This document shows positions 44,851 to 55,310 of a stretch of DNA of 64,000 nucleotides, piece after piece. Origin of the DNA: Symbiodinium natans (taxonomy: Eukaryota > Sar > Dinophyceae > Suessiales > Symbiodiniaceae); NCBI GenBank assembly GCA_905221605.1, contig CAJNDS010000291.1, positions 41,545 to 105,544 on the forward strand, read 5' to 3'. Under the pieces are notes generated by a model, which was given only the letters and a program-made list of their open reading frames with translations, ran no database searches and was not told where the DNA came from. The number at the start of each line of letters is the position of its first letter. The stretch's first letter is position 1. Made by a program: the position numbers and the translations under genes.

Positions 44851-46049
44851 CCCTTTATCTCTCTGATTTTCAGACCACTTAAGGGTCGGAGTCGCTTCTT
44901 GACCCAGCTGAACACTAGAGAGAATTCTTGTAAACGACAACTCTCGCGAGCTCCAAGGAGCTAGCTTTCGTGACTTGAGAACCACGTCCATCCGACCTGC
45001 CCGAAACCTCCCCCTCCGTACCCTGAAGATCTCTGAAAGGTAAAGTCAAGTGCACAAGCAAGAAGGAGACAACCAAAAGGAGAACACGAGGAGACCCCAG
45101 ATGCCAGGTGTGCAGCCGGGGAGCGGTGCGAGTCGTGGGATTTCCGCCTCAGAAAGACAAAGGAAGTCACTTTGAGAGACGTTCTGAGACATCTCTCTCC
45201 CTTCTCTCATCGCCCTCTTCTTTCTCTAGCTCTCCTCTTCTTCAGCTGGTTCGGGGAGGGGAACATTCCGACAAGCAATATTCCAGCACTAAGCCCGAAG
45301 TGATTCGCCGTACGATCGGAACATCATAGCCCAACACCGTGTTTAAATTCAACGTTTGCAAAGCGAGGTTCAACAAACGCCAAAGCCACATTCAGGAAAC
45401 GACGAGAGCCGAAATCACCAACCGAATATCACCGCCTGACACCTTCCCAAGCCCTTCGTAGATTCGACGTTAGAAAGCCACGTTCACCAAACGCGAAAGC
45501 AACATTCAGCAAGCGCCTCCATGCTGACGTTTGCACCGTGCAAACGGGGCTTTTGGAGGCTCGTTTGCTGTTTCCTGAATGTGGCTCTCGTGTTTGTGAC
45601 TGCGGCTGGCCTTTATGCATGTGGCTCATTCGTGACTTCCGAAGTGTTTAAAAGAACCGTTTGTTGACGGCACTGTTGATGCGTTCCCTTGTATCTCAGC
45701 TTACTCCTGCTGCTCTTTCGCTGAAAAGGCCTGGCCCAAGCTTCCCGAGCTTCAGGCCATTCTTTCTCAGCGCAGCTTTTGCTGCTGTAGACGAGGCATC
45801 CCACCTGCTGGGAAGAACATACCAAATCGAATGCTAAAAGCTCGTTCCTCTTCCCAGCATTGAAGGGAAACATTAGTGAGCCGCAATCTTCTGCAGCACA
45901 GCACTACACTGTCACCAGATGCCCCGTACACGAAACCCTCAATCTCTCGACGCTCTCGCGCACTCGACCGCGGTCCGCCATCCGCCGTGGCAAACGGCAC
46001 AGAGGCGCGACGGCCCCGCCAAACCTTGGAATCGAAGCACAAGCTTGAA
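44851..46049. other. No gene; scattered short repeated motif
   Basis: AGCCACATTCAGGAAACG (about 45386) recurs in diverged form near 45475-45515 and inverted at 45565-45590 (GTTTCCTGAATGTGGCT). This gives a loose foldback structure. No coding domain is recognised. Confidence 0.4.
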
Positions 46050-46289
46050 CCAGTATACATATATATATATATATATATATGCTCACCCCCTCCCTCGACA
46101 GACCCCGGAAGCAAAAAGAAGGCTGAGGGCGCGACGGACAGCATAGCTGCACACAGTAGCCAGACACGTTAACACACAATAGAGGACATTTTTTTTCGAT
46201 TAGTACGGCTTTGTGTTCGCAATGAAAGATGCAGACAGATGTGAGAAGGACGCATGCTGTAAGGACCTGAACAATTTGCTCGACATCGT

Positions 46290-47470
46290 GGATTGCTATT
46301 AATTTTAATAAGATTGCTCTTAGTTTTACTTGGGTTCCTATTAAGTTTATTAGGATTCATAGGCTTCGTATGAGTTCAATAGGAATCCTATTTAAATCAA
46401 TAGGAACCCCATTAAAATGAATGAGAACCCTATTGAAATTAAGACGAGTCTTTTTTGAAAACTTAGTAAGAATCCTAGCACAATTAATAAGAACCTGGTT
46501 GAAATACGTAGAAGCTCCTATTAAAATTTCTTGGCGTCCTAAATTCAGAGGAACCATAGGAAGGCCATTCAAATGAACAGGAACCCTTTTGAATTCATAG
46601 GAATGCTATTAAAATTAATAGGAACCCTACAAAAGAATCTATGAATTCTTTTTAAGGGTAACAGGAATCCGTGTAACATGAAGATGAATCCTATTAAGGA
46701 TTAAGAGGAGCCAATAAAATTCTATAAAAAAGTAATGTGGACCCTTCAAAACTTAAAACAATAAGAGTCGTACTGTTAGAATTATAATAAACCCTATTAA
46801 AACATTTAATTAACAGGATTGCTAATAAAACAATGAGAGTTACAAGAACATTACTTCGAGTCCAATTGAAATGAATAGGGAACAGGATTTAAAAACATAA
46901 TCGGAGCACTGTGGAATCTAGTAGGAATCCTATGAACATTATTCGGAATCCTGTCAACACGAATGAGAAACCCTGTTAAAATGAATACGAAGCCTATTCC
47001 AATTAATCAGAAGCCTTTTTAAATGAATAGGAAGCTTGTCAAAGCAAAAGGAACCCAATTAGAAATTGTAAGACATCTTATGAAAATGAATAAGAAGCCT
47101 ATTGAAATTAATAGGAATATGTATAAAATTTGTTATGAAGCTTATTAAAATTCTAAGACTTTTATTAAAACTAACTAGGAAGAAGAATGCTATTACAATT
47201 ACTGAGAATCGTATTCCAATTTTTTTGCATTTGATTAAAATGAATAGGAATCAATATTAAACCAAATAAAGTCCTTTAACAGGCATCCTTTAAAATCAAA
47301 TACGAACCCCATTAAACAAATACAGGAATCCCATTGCCATTGAAGATCACTTAGAATGCTAGTAAAATGATTAGGAGTCCTATTAATTAAATAAGGACTC
47401 CCGTTAAAAGTGAACAGGAGTATTATTAAATTTAATAGGCAGCCTAAAACATAATAAGGAATCATATAAG
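46290..47470. repeat. AT-rich array of short imperfect palindromes
   Basis: Dozens of spaced variants of AATAGGAATCCTATTAAAAT recur every 20-60 bases. AATAGGA and TCCTATT are mutual complements, so each unit can form a short hairpin. No reading frame of interest was found. Confidence 0.75.
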
Positions 47471-47499
47471 AACCCCTGAAAAACTCTTATCAAAAATCC

Positions 47500-48385
47500 A
47501 GTTTAAAAAAATCCAAAATCCAAACATCCAAACATCCACCCCAAAGGTTTGGATTTTTGGAAACTCGAGCGGGAGCCTCAAAATCCAAAAATCGAGCAAA
47601 TTCCTCGGGTTTCCAAAATTCCAAAAATCCAAAAAAATCCACCCCAAGGTTGGGAATTTTGGAAACTCGAGGAATTTGCTCGATTTTTGGATTTTGAGGC
47701 TCCCGCTCGAGTTTCCAAAAATCCGAAACTTGGGTTGGAGTTTTTGGAATTTTGGAATTTTGGAAACTCGAGGAATTTCCTCAAAATCCAAAAATCGAGC
47801 AAATTCCTCGAGTTTCCAAAATTCCAAAAATCTAAAAAAAACCACCCCAAGGTTGGGAATTTTGGAAACTCGAGGAATTTGCTCGATTTTTGGATTTTGA
47901 GGCTCCTGCTCGAGTTTCCAAAAATCCAAACCTTGGGGTGGATTTTTTTGGAATTTTGGAAACTCGAGGAATTTCCTCAAAAAGCAAAAATCGAGCAAAT
48001 TCCTCGAGTTTCCAAAATTCCAAAAATCCAAAAAAATCCACCCCAAGGTTGGGAATTTTGGAAACTCGAGGAATTTGCTCGATTTTTGGATGTTGAGGCT
48101 CCCGCTCGAGTTTCCAAAAATCCAAACCTTGGGGTGGATTTTTTTGGATTTTTGGAATTTTGGAAACTCGAGGAATTTGCTCGATTTTTGGATTTTGAGG
48201 CTCCCGCTCGAGTTTCCAAAAATCCAAACCTTGGGGTGGACTTTTTGGAATTTTGGAATTTTGGAAACTCGAGGAATTTGCTCGGTTTTAGGATTTTGAG
48301 GCTCCCGCTCGAGTTTCCAAAAAGCGGAACCCTGGGTTGGGTTTTTTGGATTTTTGGATTTTTGGAAACTCGAGGAATTTTGGAG
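47500..48385. repeat. About 100-bp repeats in direct and inverted orientation
   Basis: Blocks made of TTTTGGAAACTCGAGGAATT, GCTCGATTTTTGGATTTTGAGG, CTCCCGCTCGAG and CCAAACCTTGGGGTGGA occur several times in both orientations. The TTTTGGAAACTCGAG core and its complement alternate, making nested hairpins. Six-frame open frames (up to 399 codons, Phe/Trp/Glu/Asn-rich) come from this composition and are not genes. Confidence 0.9.
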
Positions 48386-48402
48386 TGGTGCTTTTCCTCC
48401 CA

Positions 48403-48452
48403 CCCCCTTCCTGAACAGACCGGAAATATACTTCCGGGGTCTGTCGAGGGGG
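48403..48452. repeat. Hairpin at right end of foldback region
   Basis: CCCCTTCCTGAACAGACCGG and the complement of CTCGACAGACCCCGGAAG form an imperfect stem around AAATATAC. Confidence 0.7.
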
Positions 48453-48893
48453 GGGGGGGGGTGACCATATATATATATATATATATATATATTTTTTTTG
48501 CAAAATTCATTTATTTGGTGACTGTGCGCGGCTGAACTGGTGAAAGGGAACACATACGAAGTCGGCACGCTGGAGCATCGGCCGCGAAGAGTACTCTTCG
48601 AGCGCCGCTGCACTGACCATACATATGTGACTGAGCGCTGCTTGAAGGTTCGTGGCAGCATCTGCCTAACAAAGCCAAAGTGAACTATGGCCAGAGCAGC
48701 AGCACTTACAGTAGTCGTTCACGTGGCTTTTAAAAGTACATGCAGAATCTCAGAAGCACCGAGATCCTAAGTAAGATGCCGACCTGTTTAGCGACCTACT
48801 GCTCTGGTTGACTGCTCGTTGCATCGGCGAGATCGCCCTCCCTTACTATCCTGAGCGCGAGTCCTCGCTACACGCAGCGGCCACTTGTGAAGC

Positions 48894-49010
48894 CTAAACC
48901 CTAAACCCTAAACCCTGAACCCTGAACCCTGAACCCTGAACCCTGAACCCTAAACCCAACCCGCCTAAACCCTAAACCCTAAACCCTGAACCCTCAACCC
49001 TAAACCCTTG
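48894..49010. repeat. CCCTAAA/CCCTGAA telomere-type island
   Basis: About 16 heptamers in two runs, interrupted by CAACCCGCC. Variants match those at 40360. Confidence 0.9.
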
Positions 49011-50640
49011 TAAAGCCAGGGGGCTTGACAAGCTACGCCGTCCGACGTCGTCCCAAGCAGGGGAGCCAGAGCCGAACAGGTTCCACGGGCACAATGCGAG
49101 GGCGCAGAGGGAGGGGGGTTTAGGGCAGTGGGAGGGGGGCTGAGTCCTTAGTAGGGATTATACTACCCCCATGTCATTATCCTCACTAAGGACTGCTAGT
49201 AGAAAGGGGGAAACATCCCCACCAAGATCGTTCTCAAAGCCTCTGCAGCCACTCTGCCAAACCCATGCCGAGCCAACTCTCCGAAAACCTTGGTGTAGTG
49301 AAAGCTTCGTGGCTCGGGGACTTCTGCTTCTGCTCCTGTTTAAATTGGCACAATTGGCAATAACTTGTTTTGCCCACCTTCTCTTGTTACCTTTACGCAG
49401 TGCTCAATCTTGAGAGCAGGCTCAGCATCTGGAACTTGGGGTCCAAGGCTCAAGGGCTTCCTGGAATGCATGGGGTTGAACCGAATCCTGCATGATGGCA
49501 GCTAAGCGCATGTGTAGGTTGCATTCCTGAGTTGTTTGTGGACACCAGCAGAAGTACTACATAAGCAAACCCGGCACCAAGCAGTAGTTTCTTTCTTTCT
49601 CGAGCCCTCTCAGCATCGGTGGTTTGACGCAAGGTGGCCTGCCTGTGGCAGTGTGGGAGCGACAGGGACGGGTCTAGTCGGCTGGTCGAGCCCCTAGATT
49701 TGTCCGGAAAGGTATCTCAAGTTTCCGCTTTGACCAGCCAAGGGCAAGCTATTAAGATCGTTGCATCTTTGTGACCAAAGCCGGGAATACACTAATCAGG
49801 CCACTGCCCCGGACTTCTATTCATCATGGGTGCTGATGACAGCTCGGGGATCTAAAAACCCCTGAAAGCACCTGCGTGGAAGCAAGCGCCATCCCAGCAG
49901 TCTTGAAAAGCACGGGGCCAAAAAGCACTGAGAGTGCTGGAGTTCAGCCTCGCTTAAACAAAACTCACAACACAAGCCAAGCGACCTCTCAATTATTCCA
50001 GAAAACCCTATAATATTGTAATGAACAAACCCCAAATCCCACATTCTCGCATCCAACGCCGGTTTCGAAGGCGGCCTGTGTCCAGAGCTTCGGCTTCGGC
50101 TGGTTCTTTCGGCGAGGCGCGACAGGCGTCGGAACTGCTCGGACCTCTGAGACATGCTGGGATTGGGAGGTGGCAACAACCCGGGCTGGGGAGGAGATGG
50201 TTGGAGGTTGCGGAGCGGCAAATCTGTGCTTGGGAGCCGGTTCTGGGATTACGGGTTCAAGGGTACTGTCACAAGGAGCCCCCCCCATGTTGTGGCCCGG
50301 CCAGAGGAGATACAGGCACTCGTCACTATGGTCAGGAATGTCAAACCTTTAAGCATCGATGCTTCAACCTTGAAGCATCTGTAAATGCACTTGCAATCCC
50401 TGCAAGTCACGCTAGTAGCCTTTGCTCCCAGTCGAGAAAAAATTTCCAAGCTCAACAGCTACAACTCGAATAGGCAAGAACGGCTAAACATATTCTGGCT
50501 TGGCCCCATTGCCCCATACATGGATGCACATAAACATGCTCTCCGAGCCCGAGGCAGCTGGCCATGAGCTGCTCGCTTGACATCGCGATTCACCACCGTT
50601 GATCGAATCAGGCCATCCTGAGGGCAACGTACAAGTATGT
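49011..50640. other. Mostly unrecognised; one membrane-segment exon candidate
   Basis: On the minus strand at about 49632-49545, ERARERKKLLLGAGFAYVVL then LLVST reads as a charged helix followed by a membrane helix and may be an exon. Nothing else was assigned. Confidence 0.3.
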
Positions 50641-50712
50641 TGTCATACATATATATATATATATATACATACATACATGTACATAATATATATATGTATA
50701 TATATATATGCT
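50641..50712. repeat. (AT)n / ATAC microsatellite
   Basis: AT runs with ACATAC interruptions. Confidence 0.9.
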
Positions 50713-51697
50713 TAGATGAGCCAACAAAGCTAACGAGACAAACATCCAAGATCATCTACGTCATGACTCCCCGTCCGTTTGGAGTCGGGGCTGTGGGGCT
50801 TGGGGATGCCCTTTTCGAACATCTGCCGTACTGAGACCATGAAACCATGACATGGCCCATCAGGCCACGGGGTTCATGGTTTAACTGTTTTGGGCTAGGT
50901 CAAGTTGGGGCTTAAGCTGAAACATTCGGATGTGGCAACATGCTACCGCATGGATTACTGTCGCGTGCTTTGCACCTTTTTTTGGGGCACACACGGCTGT
51001 GGATGGGGGGGGAGGGGTAAACCTGTGAATGGTCAGATCACCCACGCCCCCTTTCTCCATCCACCCAACAGCCGCACGTCCATAACTCGAACTTGGGCAG
51101 CCTTGTACTTGGCACCCAAAACACTGCACAATACCCAAGACTCCCAAGACCAACCTCCCAGGTCTGCAAGCCCCAAAGCACCACACTGTCAAGACCCTAA
51201 GCTTGATCCCTACACCGAAAGCCCGAGCCCCTCAACATTACACGCCCAAGTCGGCAAAATCGCGCAAACCTCAGGCCCTGAACGCGACACGCTTGACCCA
51301 AATGCTGCAAACAAAAGGCTAGCGCCCGAGGCCCCCAGCATTGGTTATGAAAGCAACACCAGACGCGAAAAGCCAAGCACATGTAATCCAACAGCTTCAA
51401 GTAAAACAATAGAAGCAAACTAAGCAAACCATCAAGTTCCATGTTTTTTCGACATGGCTGCCTCTTGGCCCCGAACACGCGCAAGTATTGCAAGTACGGG
51501 CGATTGCGCTCCTCGCGACCTCATTTCTTGTAATGTGACGCCCATATTCCTGCGCGCGTGCAAAAGCCCCACCTGTTCACAATTCCACGAGATCCCACCA
51601 CTTTTTGTTTGAGCTCCGGCGCCACAAAACGAAGGCACATGAAACACGTGCGACTGCAAACCATATGGCGGGTGGTTTAATGCTTTGCCGACCATCT
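50713..51697. other. No recognised gene
   Basis: Plus and minus frames of 80-170 codons overlap without motifs. Confidence 0.35.

Positions 51698-51750
<53 letters not shown>
51698..51750. repeat. (AC)n microsatellite
   Basis: About 26 AC units. Confidence 0.95.
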
Positions 51751-52878
51751 TCTACCTTTGAAGGACACCCCGGCCCCAATGCCCACCCAGAAAGAACACT
51801 TTTTGGTTCAGGAATTGGCTTACTCTGCCGAAGAAAACCTTGGAGCCTCGGAGCTTCTGTGAGTTTTTCTGCAACTGGGCGCCGCACGTAGTCCACGCCC
51901 AAGTCTGCACACAACTCTTTGGCCTTGGCGCATGGAGATCTCGACGGGGCCGCGGGGCCAGGAATTTCAAGGTTGAATGTCATAACGAAGCTTGTGCACT
52001 TTCAATGACACCCTGAGAGTATTTCGCCCTCTGAGAGCCCAGCACGAGCTTTTCCGAGGACCCCAACAAGTGTCGTCCTCACAGTGTCACTCTGAGGGTT
52101 CTTTTTCTTGCCACCCTCTGAGGGTTTAGAGCTCAGGGTATCCCTCTTCCCTGCACTCTGAGCATCTCTGAGTACTGAGGGCCCTGGATCACTGGAGCAC
52201 CAAGCCCAATACACCCCGTGTTCCGACCCTGAGTGTGGATGTTGGGGAACTGTAGGGGATGATCACAGCCTTGCAGCGCTATAGTGCGACGCTTGACTCT
52301 TTGAGGCCTCGACGATGATTGACGCCAGCAGTTTGCTGAACCAACTGAGATGCTGGCATGGTGATGCCGTCTGGCTGCATGCCACGGCCGAGTACCTCCA
52401 TGTAAAGCAAGCTGCCTAAAGCCTTTGCGAGGGATTCGTCCTTCGAGGGGGCAAGGAATTCTAGGGATCAGAACAGAACAAGGTGGATCCGCATCGTGTA
52501 ACGCTTGGCGGCTGCAGGGGCTCTTGGGATCCAGTGTTTAGGCCCTTTAGGCCCGGTTTTAGGCCCGTTACGCCCATGTCTAGACTCTAGATCTAAGAAC
52601 CGACATCATCTGAGCGTAGACCACTCCGAGGGTCACCATCTCCCGGAACAGATCCTGCACATTGCGACGCTCAAGGTCTTGGGCAGAATTGCTCAAAACA
52701 TCGGGAGGTAGACTTGGTGCTTAGATATGCTTTTATTGAAGCCCTTGAAAAGCTAAGGGGTCCCATGACTCCGTCCTCTGCCGAGCTCGCATCATCGCGG
52801 CACGCTTTCAGAAGCGCCTCCAGCTCACATCACAAGTTTTGACCCTCCGCAGGCTTCCAGGTTGCGGACAGCATCTAA
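51751..52878. other. No recognised gene; CTCTGAG-rich patch
   Basis: ACTCTGAG or CCTCTGAGGG is scattered about eight times over 52010-52180, a loose short-period repeat. Confidence 0.4.
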
Positions 52879-52989
52879 CCCAAAGAGCCCAATACAGTTA
52901 ATAGGGAGTATTCCTTAAATCATAATAAGGATCCCTTTTAAAATTTAAGCTATACTCCTTCTTCATTAAGGGGTATTGGGCTCTCTGGG
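52879..52989. mobile_element. Small MITE-like palindrome
   Basis: CCCAAAGAGCCCAATAC at 52879 and its near-perfect complement ending at 52989 (one mismatch in 17) enclose an AT-rich 77-bp centre. No target duplication was seen. Confidence 0.55.
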
Positions 52990-53600
52990 AAATTGTCCCA
53001 GAATCGCCAGACAGAGCGCGGGGCGTTCCAGCTCACGATGTTGCCGGGCATCTCGGCAGAGGCTCCGCGGCTTAGGGTTTCGGGGTTCAGGACAGCGCAG
53101 GACTTACGTGCACTACACATGGCTTGCGGTTCCCTGTTTTGGACTAGGCTTGGATTTCTTGCATGTCGCGTTGCAAGCTCAGGGATTTTTGAACAGCTTT
53201 GCTTCTGAAGGCCACAAACTTCAGGGAGGGGTGTGACAGGAGCTTGGACGAGGTTGTGGCCCCGAGCAGTTCCATCCTCCTGGCACGAGGCTGTCAAGAC
53301 ACATGATTTGAAATGAAACTTTGCCCAAGTTTCGCCTCCAACCATGGTTTATCTTTCGAGGGTCTGACAGAGCTCCCGAATCCCCTATCACCCCCATCAA
53401 CGCGTAATTGGGAGGCCGGGAGTTCGCTGATCTAGGAGGATCCACTATATATGAATGGTACCCACACAAGCACCCGGACCGCGTAGCCGCGCAGCGTTAG
53501 AACTGTGACTTCTCATAAGGAAGAAACTCTCTGCGGTTACAAGAGCATCAGAAGACTGTCGGCATGCACATGGCTCCAACGACTCTGCCCGCATTCCAAC
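52990..53600. other. No recognised gene
   Basis: Opposed frames of 86 and 131 codons without motifs. Confidence 0.35.
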
Positions 53601-53605
53601 TGCAA

Positions 53606-53768
53606 CATATACATATACATATATATGTATATGTATATAATATACGTGTGTATATATATATATCCAGACATACATACACATATGCGTACATGTGAATATA
53701 ATATCTATATATATATACATATATACATATATACATATATACATATATACATATATACATATATACAC
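53606..53768. repeat. (ATATAC)n-type microsatellite
   Basis: AT/ATAC runs ending in about eight CATATATA units. The Tyr/Ile-rich frames across it are artefacts. Confidence 0.95.
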
Positions 53769-53937
53769 CTCATGAACGCAAACAAGAATTCCCAGCACTC
53801 GCCAGGCAGTCTCCATCCACAGCTTGGCTCCATCGACCTCGAGGTTGGTGCGTATCAGGGCCCAGTTCAGCTCCGAATGGTTGCAATCGAGCGAAACAAA
53901 ATCTAGCACAACATACGCCCTAAACAGTGCGAGACCA

Positions 53938-54353
53938 CAACACACACACACACACACACACACACACATCTTCGCGGACGCACGAAGAGGACCCGCCCGA
54001 GGCGGGAAAGCACGTCCCTGCCACATTGCCGCGACACCGAGCGATTCAATTCAACTTTGACGGGGACGCGATCTGGACCACGGAATGCATCGGGGACTTA
54101 GGCAAGAGCGCGGTTGAGCACATGAAGCGACGCAATCTTTCACGATGACTCGTAGACATGACGGAGCATAGGAGAGAGCACGAGTTATCCTGGACGTCTC
54201 CAGCCCGTAGAAACTACTCACTAGACTCAGGCTGCTCTGGCTTAGAATCTGCATCATGCCGCATAACATCCCTGCCGACGCACACGTTGCATCACGTTAC
54301 GTAACATCCCCTGCCGACACACGGTGAAGATATCAACACACACACACACACAC
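53938..54353. repeat. Two (AC)n microsatellites
   Basis: AC runs at 53939-53968 and 54335-54352, with unassigned sequence between. Near the second run, GCCGACA-CACG-type direct repeats (around 54271 and 54312) follow GTAACATCCC and CATAACATCCC, a short duplication. Confidence 0.8.
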
Positions 54354-54516
54354 CCCATCCCTACACCTGAAATCTTACAGATTCCCCCAAAGGTAAATGC
54401 CCTGTCCATTGCTCCGCAAGATGTACCAATCTGAATCTCACCCAGAACCAGCTGCACATCCACATATGCCAACTAGCCCAAGACCCTGACCCTTCATCAC
54501 ACGGTGACCATGATTT

Positions 54517-54614
54517 GGGGTTTCCGAAAATATAGGGGACCCCTGAGATAGACCCCCAAATAGTAGCGTTAAAACAAGGACCCCAATAAGGTACCCCCCC
54601 CAATTTCGGAAACC
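54517..54614. mobile_element. MITE-like hairpin element, copy 2
   Basis: Ends are GGGGTTTCCGAAAATA and the complement of GAGGTTTCCGAAATTG. The interior CCCCCAAATAGTAG and AAGGACCCC blocks match the element at 24944-25048 in order and spacing. It is somewhat shorter, about 98 bp. Confidence 0.65.
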
Positions 54615-54971
54615 TCCTCCTTGCCCTGGATACTCTAAGACACCAGTAGCACTTCACTGCACCACTCAACCCCCACTCCACTGGGAGCTCGCGCATCTTT
54701 GAGCCTGAGGCATCGCACAAGGATCATATTCGAAACCCCCTCGTCTGTAGTCAGCAGACTGCCATAAGACCCATAAGAAAATTCGATGTTCCACCGACCC
54801 ACGTTTTAAAACCCTGTGTTTCCTTTCGAGATTTCGAGAGGCCGACATTTGCACAGAGATTTCCAGGACCCGCAGAGAATCCGAGGATCAAGGGTCTCTG
54901 CCCACTTGCAAAGAAAAGTGGTCCGAGGTTGCTGTCAGAACTAGCCGCCCAGTCGCGGGCTCTAATGCGCT

Positions 54972-55050
54972 GCCAAGGTGTTTTGTGGGGGAGAGGGGGG
55001 GGGGGAGTGAAGGGGGGTGGGACGGGGGTGGGACGGGGGGGGTGGGAAAC
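54972..55050. repeat. G-rich block
   Basis: GGGG runs at regular short spacing (GGGGGTGGGACGGGGGTGGG) on the plus strand, with strong G-quadruplex potential. Confidence 0.8.
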
Positions 55051-55199
55051 CAGACCCCTTATTAACCACCCCTCGCAGAAAGGCCGCTCACGATTCTTAA
55101 AGGCAACGACCTTGTGAACGGAAGCCCAAACAGAGCTCACAGACCTCGATCGCGCTCAGAATGCTGAGCTTTCTGCGGAAAAAAAAATCTGAGGCCCCC

Positions 55200-55310
55200 C
55201 TAAGCTTCCGGGCTGGGCGGCGCCGTTGATGAGGGCTCCGAAGGTCGCAGCATCTGGCCGCAGCTCCTGGCCTAGCAAAGACATCCCCGATTTAAAGCTG
55301 CAGCTCATGC
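55200..55310 (-). CDS. Possible pentatricopeptide repeat exon
   Basis: The minus strand reads LGQELRPDAATFGALINGAA. The PPR consensus is a 35-residue helix pair containing x-G-x-x-P-D-x-x-T-(Y/F)-x-x-L-I-x-x, and this stretch fits it well. PPR proteins bind organelle RNA and are numerous in dinoflagellates. Only one repeat is visible, with no resolved splice sites. Confidence 0.4.

Larger units (their letters stand above)
46050..48495. mobile_element. 2.4-kb foldback-type region with inverted ends
   Basis: The left end is (TA)n then GCTCACCCCC and CTCGACAGACCCCGGAAG (46084-46111). The right end is the reverse complement, CTTCCGGGGTCTGTCGAG at 48431-48448, then a G-run, TGACC and (AT)n to about 48492. 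The interior has an AT-rich palindromic block and a block of inverted roughly 100-bp repeats. No transposase frame is present. Target duplications cannot be judged in the AT runs. Confidence 0.5.

Noticed and set aside
46059-46200. Short frames with Ile-Tyr runs
   Set aside because: They come from (AT)n microsatellite translation.
47462-48661. 399- and 328-codon open frames on both strands
   Set aside because: They are mirror products of the inverted 100-bp repeats (Phe/Trp/Glu/Asn-rich) with no domain.
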